Positions 52,121 to 64,000 of a DNA stretch of 64,000 nt are shown here, piece by piece. Origin of the DNA: Sinonovacula constricta. Its lineage: Eukaryota > Mollusca > Bivalvia > Cardiida > Solecurtidae. The position numbers were made by a program, and so were the translations under genes. The stretch spans positions 7,824,885 through 7,888,884 of the forward strand of contig CM017565.1 in assembly GCA_007844125.1 (NCBI GenBank), read 5' to 3'. The notes below the pieces were generated by a model, which was given only the letters and a program-made list of their open reading frames with translations, was not told the DNA's origin and made no database searches. Each line of letters starts with the position of its first letter. The stretch's first letter is position 1.

Positions 52121-52611
52121 TAGGAAAGTTTTCAACAAGAAAAAACATCAACTAAAATTAAGTCGCCATAAGTGGAATCATTTGGCTTCTTGACTCTACA
52201 AGTGTTGACATAATTATTTTTATCCGTTTAGCTAACTGTCTACTGTTTTTCTTTCTGTTCTATTTTAATTATATTCTTCTTCTGTTGCTTTCTTCGTCAT
52301 GCTGTCTTACTGCTCACAAAAGCCTCATTACTTGAGGTGTCTCTTGCAAATATCGAATCTTGAAATAATCGACTCTTGCCTTCACGAATGTCTGATGTAA
52401 AAGAAGATTGCCTTTCACACTGATTCACTAGTATCCTCGATGAATCAAACGGATCGTTCATATAGCCATTAGCGATAATGGTCAGAACTTTATTGCATGA
52501 ACAGGAAACGGATTATATTGTCCACAAGAATAACAGTATCATAAAATTTTATGATTTCATTGTCCATTTTATAAATTAAAATGTTTCTTATATTTTAATA
52601 TTATGAAGCGA

Positions 52612-52950
52612 TGTAAACATAGGAAAATAAGACAAGGTCCTATGAGAATGGACACAGATATGTAAATCTGAACTATCTCTAGACTGAGGTACATATCGTA
52701 AATGTAAAATGAACCAAAGTAGACGGAACGTCAAGGGAGAATATACGTTCCAGTCCTTATAGGATTAATTAAGATGACAACATAGATTAGCATGCAATAT
52801 ATACAGGGGATATATTTCCGGCAGACACATTGCACCAGTAACATTGTTGAGTATATCAGAAAGTAAGAAAGGGTCCTATAAAAATTATCACATATATTGA
52901 AATTTGTCTGTAAACAAAGGCATAAAAAGTCAATGTAAAGGAATTCAATT
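52612..52950 (-). mobile_element. Two LINE tail fragments (minus)
   Basis: 'aagacaaggtcctatgagaa' at ~52628 and 'agaaagggtcctataaaaat' at ~52864 each begin a ~90 bp segment matching the reverse complement of the family's terminal part. They lie 240 bp apart in the same orientation. Confidence 0.5.
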
Positions 52951-52995
52951 TCCAAAGTATAAGAAGAATTAGATAACAACATGGACTACAATCAC

Positions 52996-53120
52996 TGTTG
53001 GATTTCTGTCTTAATCTCTCCAGTCGTAAATATATATGTGAGACAACTGCAAGCAATCCCCATGCCCGTTACGTGAGATTGCACAGTAGGTATAACATCG
53101 GCATGTTGTGTACCTTAATT
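52996..53120 (+). mobile_element. LINE internal 3' UTR fragment (plus)
   Basis: 'ctccagtcgtaaatat', 'gtgagacaactgcaagcaat', 'tgagattgcacagtaggta' and 'catcggcatgttgtgtacct' match copy B at ~14818-14925. It is in opposite orientation to the tails immediately before it and has no core or tail of its own. Confidence 0.55.
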
Positions 53121-55861
53121 AATCAATACGCCAGATATAATTTTATTCACATTGTTTGAGTGAACATAATATTGTCTGGACTTACTCGGAGAAATAACAA
53201 TATAGTTAAATTGGCTGTATAGAGCCATCCATTGAAGGCGATTCTTAAAGGGAACTGTAAATAAATATTCCGAATAACTGTTAGGTTATTGATAAAAACT
53301 TTCCTGTTGCATTTTTATAAATTGCAACAATTGTTTCCTTATAGAGATTATAAATGTAATTGCCTACTTTGTTAGAGATCGAGGAATCGAAACTAATTTT
53401 ATTACATTAATATGAACGTTGCAATTTAGGTTTAACGTCTAATTACACACTGTTATATTTTCAATATTGAACATTCAAATACGGTTTATGTAATTATAGT
53501 TTAAACTGGTAGCGTCGAAAGATGATGGTTTGGAAACGGAATTGTGTATTTGTTCATAGCATTCGCCAGATTATACTGTCAAATCTAAAACAGTAATACA
53601 TCAACAATAAAGCTAAAAAGTAATTTATACCGATAATGATAAGGAATCCCATAGGTTAAAAGACCATACGTATTATACAATTTTCTACAATATTTATTTA
53701 ATTTAAATAATGACCAACGCAAAATAAAATAAGAGTCTCATAAAGGTTAGAGGATGTAAAAAGATAAACATTTATGCAGACAATCATAATTTCATATAAG
53801 GAATATCATTCTTCCAAAATTACATAACTATGTATTCTTTAAATGGTTTATCGTTATATATGAAAATTAATAATTGTTGTCCTCCCTTTGCAATTTCATT
53901 TTATTAAATATTTGTTAACCTGTCAGTAAAAGAGATATCATATCCATAAAGAAGATTGTATTGCAACCTTTATAACCGAACAAAAAGTATTATTGAACAT
54001 CAATATTTGTAAACATATTATTAAATATTAAATGTATTCCCTTGTGTTTTATGTCCACCTTGATCGTGGCACAGTAGAATGAGTAGTTATTGGCTAATAA
54101 ATATAATCAAATATTTAATCTGCTTACGAAGGCATCAATCTCTATCATCATAAAACTATTGCGTCGTAAAAGGGAGCTAGATCTATTTCGCTCAATTCAT
54201 AGCACATATTAATAAAGGGGATGTGTTTCAATGAAAAACAAGACATCTCTCTTTGTAAACATTTGTAAATGAAGTTGTATCAGCTTCATTAAATAATGTT
54301 CCATTTCACTAACCAACATGAATACAAACATTACCTTTGAAACATAAACGTCTCCTTCGATTTCACTGAGCGTGAATGGTACAAAATCATAGTATTCATT
54401 GTTTTCCTTTTAAGAAACAGATAAACGACATAGTTAGAGTCAATATTTCTTTAATTGCAGAAATACGATTGAGACATTTTCTGGGTACATATTTTTGTAT
54501 GTTTTGTTTCATTGCACAAACACATTTATGGCCTATGTTGGCGACGTCCAGGTTATGTTTGGTAAATGAGGAACACCGGCGCACCGCGCTGCAGCTGGAA
54601 GACGGACCGATGTGAATATTTTCAAGTTACAAGTATCATGAGTTACACCTTAAATTCTAGGTAGAAGTATATGCAATTTATCATATTTTACCAGACTGGC
54701 ACTTTTCCTTACAACATCCGTCCTTTGTCCTTTGTCCACTCACAAAAATACACCTCGGTCTTGTGGTCTCCATTATTGAAGGAAATTTATAAGATTTAAA
54801 ATGTTTACAAAGGGTATCAAGGTCAGAAGTCAGCACTGTTGTATGTCCATTTGAAACTCCGTGTTGATATAATCTAACACTAGAAACTTTCAACATGCCG
54901 ACAAGACGAAAACAAAGAACTCATTAAACAAGGAATTCTAACATGCCTGGATTCTTTCTCATATTCCAGACCGCTAATATATTCTACTATTTACAGCATT
55001 ATCATTCTTTTAGATTATGATACTGTGCCATCAGTTATAAATTACAAAGTCATTAAAACAATATATATTTTTAGCTGATACAATATGATATAAAGTAATA
55101 TGTTTGTGAATGTTCTTTAATGTTTCATTTATCAGATAATCAGCAGTGATAGATGCTTACACATTCCCACTGGAATATTCTATTGATATTGTAATAATCT
55201 AAACAAAGAAAACAGATGATGATGCTTTCTTTAGATAATCTTTTTACGTTTTTATATGGGTTACTGAGATTGTTTTATGAAGATATATTGAATCCCAAGA
55301 TTTCTGTGTCATGAACAGACTGGGCAATTATACTATCCTAAAACACATTTATACTCTAGTAGGCACAATATGTTCAACTCGATATTAGTACTAGTAAAGT
55401 AAGTATTTTGTGGTATAAAGTTGAAATTAAGTTGCGAATGAAGAAACGCAAATTGATAAACGTTGTAGAACCAAGCATTTTCCAAAAGTATACATAAGCT
55501 TCATAGTTACATGCTATAGGAAGAAAGTGAATTTCATCTTTTACGTCGAAGCATTTATGTCACTTTCACGTCATCTTGTGTTTGCTTGCTTCTAGTGGTG
55601 GTTCATACATTAAAATTTAATTTAATTTTTATGGACTTTTTTCATTTTCCTATAGCACAACAGCGCTCCTAAAACATAGGTTGCATAAACCGTTTCAAAT
55701 TCATTTACTCAAAATTGAGAAAGACTCTGTCGTAGCGTAAATAGGAAATCATGTAAATAACATATTTAATGTTAATATAACATGTTATGTTATATAAAAT
55801 ATTAATACAGTATAATAATCTAATTAATTTTATAACAATAATAAATGTCATTTAGTTTCAA
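53121..55861. other. Non-coding stretch with a possible SINE fragment
   Basis: Apart from the segment at 54480-54610 nothing is supported. A 71-codon minus frame at 54681 has no recognised domain. Confidence 0.45.
54480..54610 (-). mobile_element. Possible SINE fragment
   Basis: The segment 'aacaccggcgcaccgcgctgc' and the nearby 'ttggcgacg' resemble the middle and 3' part of the SINE at 21897-22149 in the same orientation. The match is short and the head is absent. Confidence 0.35.
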
Positions 55862-56860
55862 AGTAAATACGAAATGCCCTATCAACATAATCACAGATAT
55901 TTAAATCTAAATTGGCTTTAGACCAAGGCAAATCGGGTAAATCTAAATGCGACAAAAACACAGAGACAAGACATAACACACAAAAAGAAAAACCAGAAAT
56001 TACCGCCTCGGAACGGTCAGTCGGCAAAAGGGCCGACTGGGGTCCATTAAACCTGGTTTGTGGAGAGCTCTAACCTCGCACTACTTGAATGTTTGTATTT
56101 CAAACAAATATTGTAAATAAAAATATTCCCCTAAAAGTGAGACAACCAACAGTCAGCGCATGCATCGCGAGTTTAAACTGATACAATGAACTAATACATA
56201 GACAAAAAGCTAGTAATAAACTATCATCAAATGTACAAAATGTACAATAGATAAAGGTCCTCGGCAATCTAAATTTTTCAAATGAGTTGATAGTTTGAAG
56301 TAAAATCGCCCAAGCGATGACGTATAATCATAACAATTTAATGACGTCATACAATGCTATGACGTCATATGCCAAAATTGTCAAAAGTTAAGTTTCAAAT
56401 AATATATAATACAAAACGAGGATTTGTCTGCAACTGGCATATTTTAATAAATGTACAAAAAAATCGCGATGTACCTACTGTGCAATCTCATGTAAAGGGC
56501 ATGGAGACTGCTCAAGTTGACTCACCTATATAGGGCACGACTTGAGAGCTGAACAGACAAGGAATCCTACATTGATTTTTAATTAAGACTTTATGCTAGA
56601 ATTTTCATAAAGTCTCAAGTACCTGTCAGGTCATCGCGTAATTTAAGGCAATTCAAGTTCCTCTTGACTGTAAAAGGGTCAATTACAAGCAATGCAGTAC
56701 AACGAAGTATTCCCGGGTCGTAGCCGTCAGCAAAAAAATTTCTGATAAGTGTTTTGAAGTGGTCAGAAATGTTATTGAGACGCTTGATTTTCTCTAACTT
56801 GTACAAAACATTTCCATAAAGTGATTGATGATTTATGCCTTGCTGCACAAGTGTGTATAC
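55862..56860 (-). mobile_element. LINE copy F: C-terminal ORF remnant plus 3' UTR
   Basis: Read on the minus strand, a frame (56615-56848) has QQGINHQSLYGNVLYKLEKI and GYDPGILRCTALLVIDPFTV. Next come 'gcagtctccatgcccttta', two TGACGTCA-like sites (~56341 and ~56359), the stem-loop (56018-56039), the core and the tail (~55880). Its 234-bp frame is the longest open ORF remnant of this family in the window. The protein segment looks like the C-terminal end of a LINE polyprotein. That is inferred from position before a shared 3' UTR; the domain was not identified. Confidence 0.75.
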
Positions 56861-58254
56861 ATACTGGTATTATATATAAAAGCAATAAAATGACAGCGGC
56901 AAATGAATTTCGAAAACGCCTTCCTTACTCATACTTTCTTACAAAGTCGTTGTTGAGTCTCATTTTATAAAATGTTTATCGGCGGTATGGATTAATACAT
57001 TCAGTACAAAGGCTTCTTAGTATTTAATAACTGTTACTTTATGATCATTCTTAATTGAGCATTTTCACAATCGATATGGAAATGGCAAGGACTAGAAATG
57101 GCATAAGACAGACAAGAAAAAGATAAGATTAAGGTATCCAAGGCACAGCAGAGACAATGGTCCAAAAAGAATATGTAGAATATACAGGGTAGTTCGGTTT
57201 CGTATTATGCCAATACTTAACAATAATTATCAAATGATTTTCCCCTAGTGTATGCTTTACAACATACCACAGTGAGTGCGCTCTTGATGGTAAGTACCAT
57301 TTTGAATGTGCTTGATTTGTACAAATGTTTATAAGGTAAGTAACTATTATGACACTGTTAAAACAGTTGTTGATTCCTTTTGCAATATTACAGTGAAACT
57401 CTTCGTTAAAGCTCAGACGTATCGGATAAAATGTTCACATATCGCTGATCATATTGTATATTAACAGCAGTACCATTTTATAACTACATAAGTAGCATAT
57501 TAGTATAACATTAAGTAGATTACTTAAAGTAGCAAGGAGGACGGGTGTGACAGGTAACAAAATATGTTTTATCTTATATTTTTCAAAAAGCATTACGTTT
57601 ATAGCACATATTATGTCAATAAAGCAAATGAGAGTAAATACTATCACAAATGTTATTGTTTCACGTGTATTGTATGTCATTTTACTCGTAAGTATGTATC
57701 GTCCATAAATCATGTTTACATCACTGCCTGTTATATATATTCAAAATCTTCTACACTTTAAAGATTAAATATCTGCATGTTGTGACATATGTACTGACAG
57801 CAAACGGTATTTAAAAATATAAAACATGTTATAACTGTATTGCTTAAAATAATAACATCATTGTAAAAATTGTACCCTAATTTCGAAAAAGACGAAAAAA
57901 TTGAACATATACAAATATTCCTATCTTTCATTTTAAAATCTCTGTTTGAAAGTTGAAAGGTTTTGACAAACAACATTGTAATTAAACTGTATTTTAAGTA
58001 CAAAGATAGTTTGTATTTTAAAGTCTATATAAAGTTTTCTTTGTCAAAATTGCCCTGATAAAGTGAGTGAGTACAGTCCTGAGATGGGCCGGATAGTCAA
58101 AATCAAAAACATACACAAACATGTTAACAGCATAGGTGGTTTAATATGAAAAGTATAAAATTTACGTTAAAGGATACAGAACTTTAGCTAGTAACACAGT
58201 ACAAGTATATTAGTATTTTGGTTAGACTATGTCAAGAAGATATTTTGTTTCCTA

Positions 58255-58570
58255 AGAAATAAGTTTAAAACTCCATCCCAAGACAAAGGACAAGGTTAAC
58301 TTAAATTTTGAAAGTGGCCAAAAAATACTGAGAAGAGACATAACACACTGCACAAAATCAACAACTGCCGTTACCGCCTTGAAACGGTCAGCCGGCAAAA
58401 GGACCGACTGGGTGATTAAACCATGTTTGTGGAACGCTCACTTCACACTTCCTGACGTTTTTTTCTATTACACATACAGTGTAAATAAACATATCCCCTC
58501 AAAGTGAGACAACTAACACGAAGTACATGCATCGGGAGTTTAAACTGATAAAATTAACTAAAATAAAAAT
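58255..58570 (-). mobile_element. LINE 3' UTR copy G (minus)
   Basis: Reverse-complement features are all present: 'gagacataacacac', 'ttaccgccttgaaacggtca', the stem-loop at 58389-58410, 'gtttgtggaacgctca' and 'catatcccctcaaagtgaga'. The copy stops shortly after the 'catcgggagtttaaactgat' segment. Confidence 0.72.
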
Positions 58571-60605
58571 AAAAATAACTAGAGATACTTATATTACCAA
58601 AACCTCTGTACATATAAAAGTAGCAGATACACTGTTAATACAAAACTTCTATAATATTTGAGATTATATTGTGTTAAAGTGTTGTTGTCCCTATTACTAT
58701 AATTAAATTTTCAAAAGGGCTACAGTTAAAAAAAAGGTGTATAAATCAATTATCTCTGGTCTAAATCCATAATTGCCGTAGACGTCTAGTAGTCAAAATA
58801 CAATTAAACGTGTACAGCAAACTTTGTGTCCCTTCCTTGATAGACACTCTGTAGAACTCCGATGAAATGCCATCGATTCTGCCATTTGTCCTATTAAGTT
58901 CACTTAATAAATTGTCATTGTAACAATTTATAACACAGATAACAGAACCAATATTAATATTATCTGCACTTTCGTTAAATAGTAGATCTCTGAAATATTT
59001 GAATCACTCATCACCAGATATAAAAATATTTGTAGATGTCACAGGTTTTGTTAATTAAATAAGTTTCCTCATTTTAGCAGAACTGCAATCCAATAGCTTC
59101 TATTTCTGTTACACTTTTGATATTGACGTGTCTTCAAACCGTACCTTTCTTAAGGAGTTTTTTTTATTTCTTTGTATAACCTGATATTGTCTGTTTAATT
59201 CTAATTTTTCATAACGCGCAATATTTAGTGGAATTAAGTTAATTACACTGATTATCCCACCATGACGGTTGTAATGTCTCTGATCTTTTTTTAGGTATCC
59301 GTATCATGCATGATTGTGGTCTAACTGGACTCCATAGTAGAACACAACATAATCCCATGATTACAATTTTTAAATTGAAAGTTACATTTTACAATCTAAC
59401 AACAGTAAGGCGTGAGTACCTCTCTCTAACGCGTCCAAATCCCTTTCGCCCCGCGACCTACGTCTATTATTTCTGATATCAGAAATAATAAAAGCAAAAA
59501 GTGGTATTTTTTTGTTAATCGTGTCTTCTGACCTGTGCTGTGTCCCATGTTGTTTGTCTTAGTTTCGCCGGTAGTCATAGCATATCTCATTGTTTTTATT
59601 ATTAATATGTCATTCTTCATCCTACTCAAAATTTACTTTATGCGCCTAGCTTATGTAAACGACGTGATGTCTGACTAAACAATTATTATTTATCTAACCA
59701 ATTATTATTTAACTGAAAAATACTAACAAATGTATCGTTTACTTAAACAAACTAATTAACATGGTAATATTACATTACAATTTACTTGAAATCTAATTAA
59801 TATGGTAATATAACATTACATGATCCAGCATTGTGATTTATACTAATAAGTGAATGTACCGCATCATTGATATCACCACCAATCACCATCAATTAGTAAA
59901 GTAATTTTTCATAATCATTTTTTCAGCAATACTTGTAGGTTACCAAGAAATCGGTATTTTAAACTATCACGCCAACTATAACTAACAATATTGTCCCGAT
60001 TACTATAAATTGTTCTACAAATTCTGTCGTAATCTCTTACTGATTGGTTAACGTCAACTTGTAAGCTACATTTGATTAGAAAATGGTCAGAACAATCAAT
60101 CTTCATTAGACAAAAACAAAAAGGTGATCTAAAACTAAAATAGAATCAACAACACTTAGTCCTTCATTGGCAAAACAAGTAAACTCGCCACCAGGGAATT
60201 TACCATTAAAATATGTATGTCATATATGTAACTTACTGCCATTTTCATTATGAATATTTCCAATTCATTTGATTTAACCTATCATCAGGTATAAAGTCTA
60301 GCAAGTTTTTCGTACTCCCATTCATATCACAAGCTAGTACTATTGATATATCAATGTAATCAGAGACAATAACTTTCACGATATATGGATGAACCCTACG
60401 GAGAAACATAAGCGGAATACATTACAAGATATTTCACAAAATCATTGGCAGTTTTATCAGCAATACAACACTTTCAGGGAAATCGCCATATATTCTTGAT
60501 ACTATATTTATGTATATTCGGTCCAATGAAATACACTTTCACTACTACTATTCCTCACATGTGTATTGCTATAGGGTCTTACTGAGTCATAATGGAAATA
60601 CCCAC
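58571..60605. other. Non-coding stretch with a palindrome
   Basis: Only the 26-bp palindrome at 59465 stands out. Confidence 0.45.
59465..59490. repeat. 26-bp perfect palindrome
   Basis: Two 13-bp arms meet without a spacer at a central GATATC; the half-sequence is 'tattatttctgat'. Its AT-rich arms lie in otherwise unremarkable DNA. Confidence 0.9.
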
Positions 60606-61088
60606 CTAGGAGATGTTAAATTCGCCGGGATAACTTCCCCATGTTTCCCATAGACATACAATGTAAAATGATTGTAAAATGCGCCTAAAATATATATCAT
60701 CAGAATATATTCTCAAGCCACCAATATTGAAATATACAATATCCCAGGATACGGAAAAGCCTTGGCCAGGCGGTAAGTTACCACATACATCGGAATCCGG
60801 GTCACTAATTGGCTGAGCTTCGTTGCAATGGTCATGTGGCGGTCTGTTTTTGAAAACACCGGATGTCCTCCAAGAGCGACGTCGGGACCAGATGCGAACA
60901 TTACCTTCAGCGCTATTATTCTAACTGTAGACATAACTGATAATCAACTTATCCTGTCCCATCACTGCATAGTTGCCACAAGCACGTTCTTCTAACATTC
61001 TCTCACCCAGTATTCGACGATGTCGCTTAACCCGTTCCGTAAAATCGTGCTGCACGGAATGGCCAGGTACTGGTGTCGATAACAACAT
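60606..61088 (-). pseudogene. Unassigned 161-codon frame with a single internal TAG
   Basis: From ATG 61088 one frame runs to a TAG at 60606-60608 with only one other stop, a TAG at 60921-60923. The peptide is hydrophilic and rich in Arg, Asp, Gly and Pro, with pieces such as HDFTERVKRHRRILGERM, EERACGNYAVMGQDKL, IWSRRRSWRTSGVF and DVCGNLPPGQGFSVSW. The region is clearly GC-richer than its AT-rich surroundings. No family was recognised. It may be an eroded exon, a young pseudogene or part of an unrecognised transposon. The frame also continues without splice signals that I could identify. Confidence 0.4.
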
Positions 61089-63024
61089 AGATGCATCTCA
61101 TCATCCTGAAACTAAACACTGGGAAAGCTGGAGCAATAATGTACATCATATAATAATAATAACCTTACGAAAATAAAGTGCTTCATGGAAATGTCCAGGA
61201 AATGACATACCAGTTGATATTTGGGAATGTTATTAAAATGTAATATTATTCCTCCGGATGAAGACTCTATAAATCATGATTTGTTGATTAGTGTTTCCTT
61301 TTATGCTGGATGTGTGATATTTATAACTTTATAAGCTATTTAATTTGCATCTTAGATGCTGAAGCTTGGGAAAAGATATTTCGTCATACTATCCAAAGTA
61401 TCATTATAAATTAGGCACCAGGTGGATTTATGTCTACTCAACTCAGGTGCATTATTACCATTTAACCTTTTTATTTATATATTTACTCAACTTTTCACCA
61501 TGTGTATTTTGATTCAATTAGACCTGATAAAACACTAAGCCACTTTGTATAAAGCAATTCGTGAATCATTCAAACACATATAAATGTCCATATGATGCTT
61601 TTCTCACCAATCATTGCGATGTCTATAATTTAATAAGTGGATTTCATTTAAAAGTAACCATGATAAGTATACATATATGACGCTTATATATTGTTTAGAT
61701 GTTACTGGATAGCACTTATAAATATGATGTATTTACGTAAGCTCTACCATTGTTGTACATATCTTATCAAGTGAAATCTATATAATTGATTATATACCTA
61801 ATTGTATGTAGTATATTTTCCGTTACAGGTCCTGTTCTTTTTGTTTTATGTCCGCATGTTAAATGTATTATATGTATGCCTTTTTGTAAAGGAAACAAAG
61901 AGATATATAAAATCTTTACAAAAGCATTTAATATAACGTCAAACCTACCTGTAACTATACTTACTATTGATAATCCTTGCGTCTTAACATTATCAACCCA
62001 CCAGAACATACCTTAAAACAAAGTACATTGTCTCCATTTAATAAGGCTTTCTAAATATTTAAATAAAATCGTGACTAACCATTATCTTATTACATCCTAT
62101 TGTATTTATATATATCCAAGTTAATTGGGTTTTTACAAGCTGATGATTTCGATGCCAGACACGAGTTTATGACTTCAAAGGTGCTGAAACAAGACTTTGA
62201 AATTCATTTAAAATAAGGGTATTTTATTAAAATATGTGTTAAACATTATGTCCCCTTTGTGGTGATGGTTATACTCGATTACATATGGTAGTGCCATCAT
62301 GCTACGCACTTTGGAGTCCGAACCAAAAGTGTCTCGGACCTTCAATACGTTGTCATAGTATATAAGTAACGGCATCATTATTGGTTGACCTCATAATCTT
62401 CGAATTAATAAATTAAAGCGAATTTATCCAGCGATATACATTTGCAAATTTTTAATTTTTACAATATAAAAAAACTTGTTATACACGCATCTATCTATTT
62501 TAAGTCCATCAGCCTGTCTTAATGCTTAAAATGCGCGATAACCGAAACATATCTCTATTGACATAAAAATGTTTAAAATTATGCCAATGTTATTTAAATA
62601 GCTGTGTCGTCATTGCAAATCACAATCTTGCCGTGTGTTATCCGTTTATGTAACACGTGTCTTCAATCTGATCTACTCAGATCTAACTCAAGAACACTGC
62701 AAGCATTAACATTGCAAGCATTGATATGTTTTATGAGTCCTTCAGTACAAGAAAACACACTTAACCATTTCAAGAACGTAAGTTAACAACTCAAGTAAAC
62801 GAACCCTATCATCATTACTTTTAACTGTTATAACTAATTGAAATGATGGTCGTCAAATGCGTTGGTCAATAAAACAATTGTCATTAAAGACAACCTTCTT
62901 TCGAGAAAGACAGGGCTGCGCCGTGTAGTTTGGGCCTACTATAGGCGCTTAAATAAATCAATATTTTCTCCGATTTTGCAATTACTAAACTTAATCGACC
63001 ATTTTAATCTGTTTTCGATAGAAA
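61089..63024. other. Non-coding stretch, nothing recognised
   Basis: AT-rich; the two overlapping opposite-strand frames near 61786-62009 are shadows of each other without coding character. Confidence 0.45.
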
Positions 63025-63790
63025 AATAAGAAAAAAAACCTATGAGAATTAAGGTCATTCGGAAAGCACCTGTATCAGGGGTTAAGAACTAATAAAAGAA
63101 TATTCTGCACCAAATGAACTAATTATAATAAATTATCTACAACTCTACACAATATGTACATGGGATAAAGGCCTCGGCAATCTAAAAGTTCAATACGAGG
63201 GTGTAGTTTAAATATAACAGCCCAAGTGATGACGTATAATAGCAAAAAATCGATGAAGTCGAATAAAATGCAGTGACGTCATTTGTCAAAAGTAAAATTT
63301 GCAAAGGAAAGAAAGGACAAGAAGGAATCAATCGAAGTTTATAAAACAATCCAAACCAACAAATACAAGGCCGAGGATTTATAGCCAAATTGTTTAGTTA
63401 ATAATGAGGCAAACAAAATCCCGAAGTAATGCCTATTGACATAAAGCGCACGGATGCTGATTCAGTTGTTTGAAATATACAGGGATATGAAAGGAAAGAA
63501 TTCCATTACTGACTGTTCTAATCATGGCTTCAAGAATCAACATGTAGTCTCCACGACTTGTCTGGCTATCGTGTAATTTAAAAACAATGCAAGGTTTTGA
63601 CGAAAATAGTTTAAATAGCAAGTAATGCCATGCAACAAGAAAATTTCCTTCATGTAACCATCAGCAATAAATTTCCTGATACGTTTTGTTAGAAGGTCAG
63701 GAAGGTATTGGGACGTTTGATTTTGTTTATTTTTGTATAATACATTCAGGATGCCATGCACTGCAGCAAAGATGTTTACATATTTCTATT
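63025..63790 (-). mobile_element. LINE copy H: C-terminal ORF remnant, 3' UTR lacking the stem-loop
   Basis: The minus strand has a broken frame (63537-63761) with KFIADGYMKEIF and upstream DFIASKNNRN. It then shows 'tgacgtcactgcattttatt', 'agattgccgaggcctttatc' and a tail near 63040. Compared with copy F, the stretch containing the stem-loop and core is missing, so this copy carries an internal deletion or belongs to another subfamily. Confidence 0.62.
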
Positions 63791-64000
63791 ATTCTTTGAA
63801 GCAATAAAATCATAGCGGTGACTAATTCTAAAGACATCTTTCATAATTTGTGGAATCTAAAGCCTTGTTGTAACAGTTTGTAAATGATGAATTTGTTCAT
63901 TGAAGTCTTCTAACATAGGAAACTCGTGCAAACCTTGTTATTTGGTAAGTACCTTAGGAAGAAGTACTAGGTTAATCAACATCAAGGTATAGATAATACA

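Overview
The window looks like AT-rich, repeat-rich invertebrate nuclear DNA, most probably from a bivalve mollusc. Dreissena-like repeats come to mind, but that is recall and not a tested assignment. There are no operons, no bacterial-type gene packing, no rRNA and no convincing tRNA gene. Coding density is very low. One intact protein gene is visible: a single-exon, 390-residue class A G protein-coupled receptor at 3375-4547 (+), probably a neuropeptide receptor of FMRFamide-receptor-like type.

Almost everything else that can be recognised is mobile-element debris. The largest piece is a decayed tyrosine-recombinase retrotransposon (DIRS/Ngaro group) on the minus strand, about 7666-12600. 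It retains, in order, gag-like, reverse transcriptase, RNase H, tyrosine recombinase and SGNH-hydrolase regions, all broken by stops and frameshifts. It is flanked on both sides by the same ~69-77 bp direct repeat. A second broken gene at about 24760-25515 (-) resembles a Mutator-like (MULE) transposase split by an intron. A non-LTR retrotransposon (LINE) family has left at least a dozen 5'-truncated copies in both orientations. All derive from its 3' end: a short C-terminal ORF remnant, then a long 3' UTR with a conserved stem-loop, then a tail around 'ataggacctttt'. Two tRNA-derived SINE copies lie in opposite orientation at about 2384-2610 and 21897-22149.

Tandem repeats are prominent: a ~52-bp minisatellite of about 19 units (51115-52120), two long (TA)n tracts, a compound GAT/AAT/ATT microsatellite that is self-complementary, GT/GA-rich tracts, a G-run and a short ~16-bp minisatellite.

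Layout: 1-3370 LINE and SINE fragments; 3375-4547 GPCR; 4835-5030 LINE tail; 7666-12600 YR retroelement; 14040-16210 LINE cluster; 20060 (TA)n; 21.9 kb SINE; 24.1-25.5 kb MULE remnant; 25.8-28.9 kb LINE copies and (TA)n; 29-34 kb empty; 34.4-34.9 kb LINE; 35-51 kb mostly empty with microsatellites; 51.1-52.1 kb minisatellite; 52.6-53.1, 55.9-56.9, 58.3 and 63 kb LINE copies; 60.6-61.1 kb an unassigned reading frame with one stop. The genes do not form a pathway: the receptor is the only apparent host gene, and the rest records successive insertion and decay.
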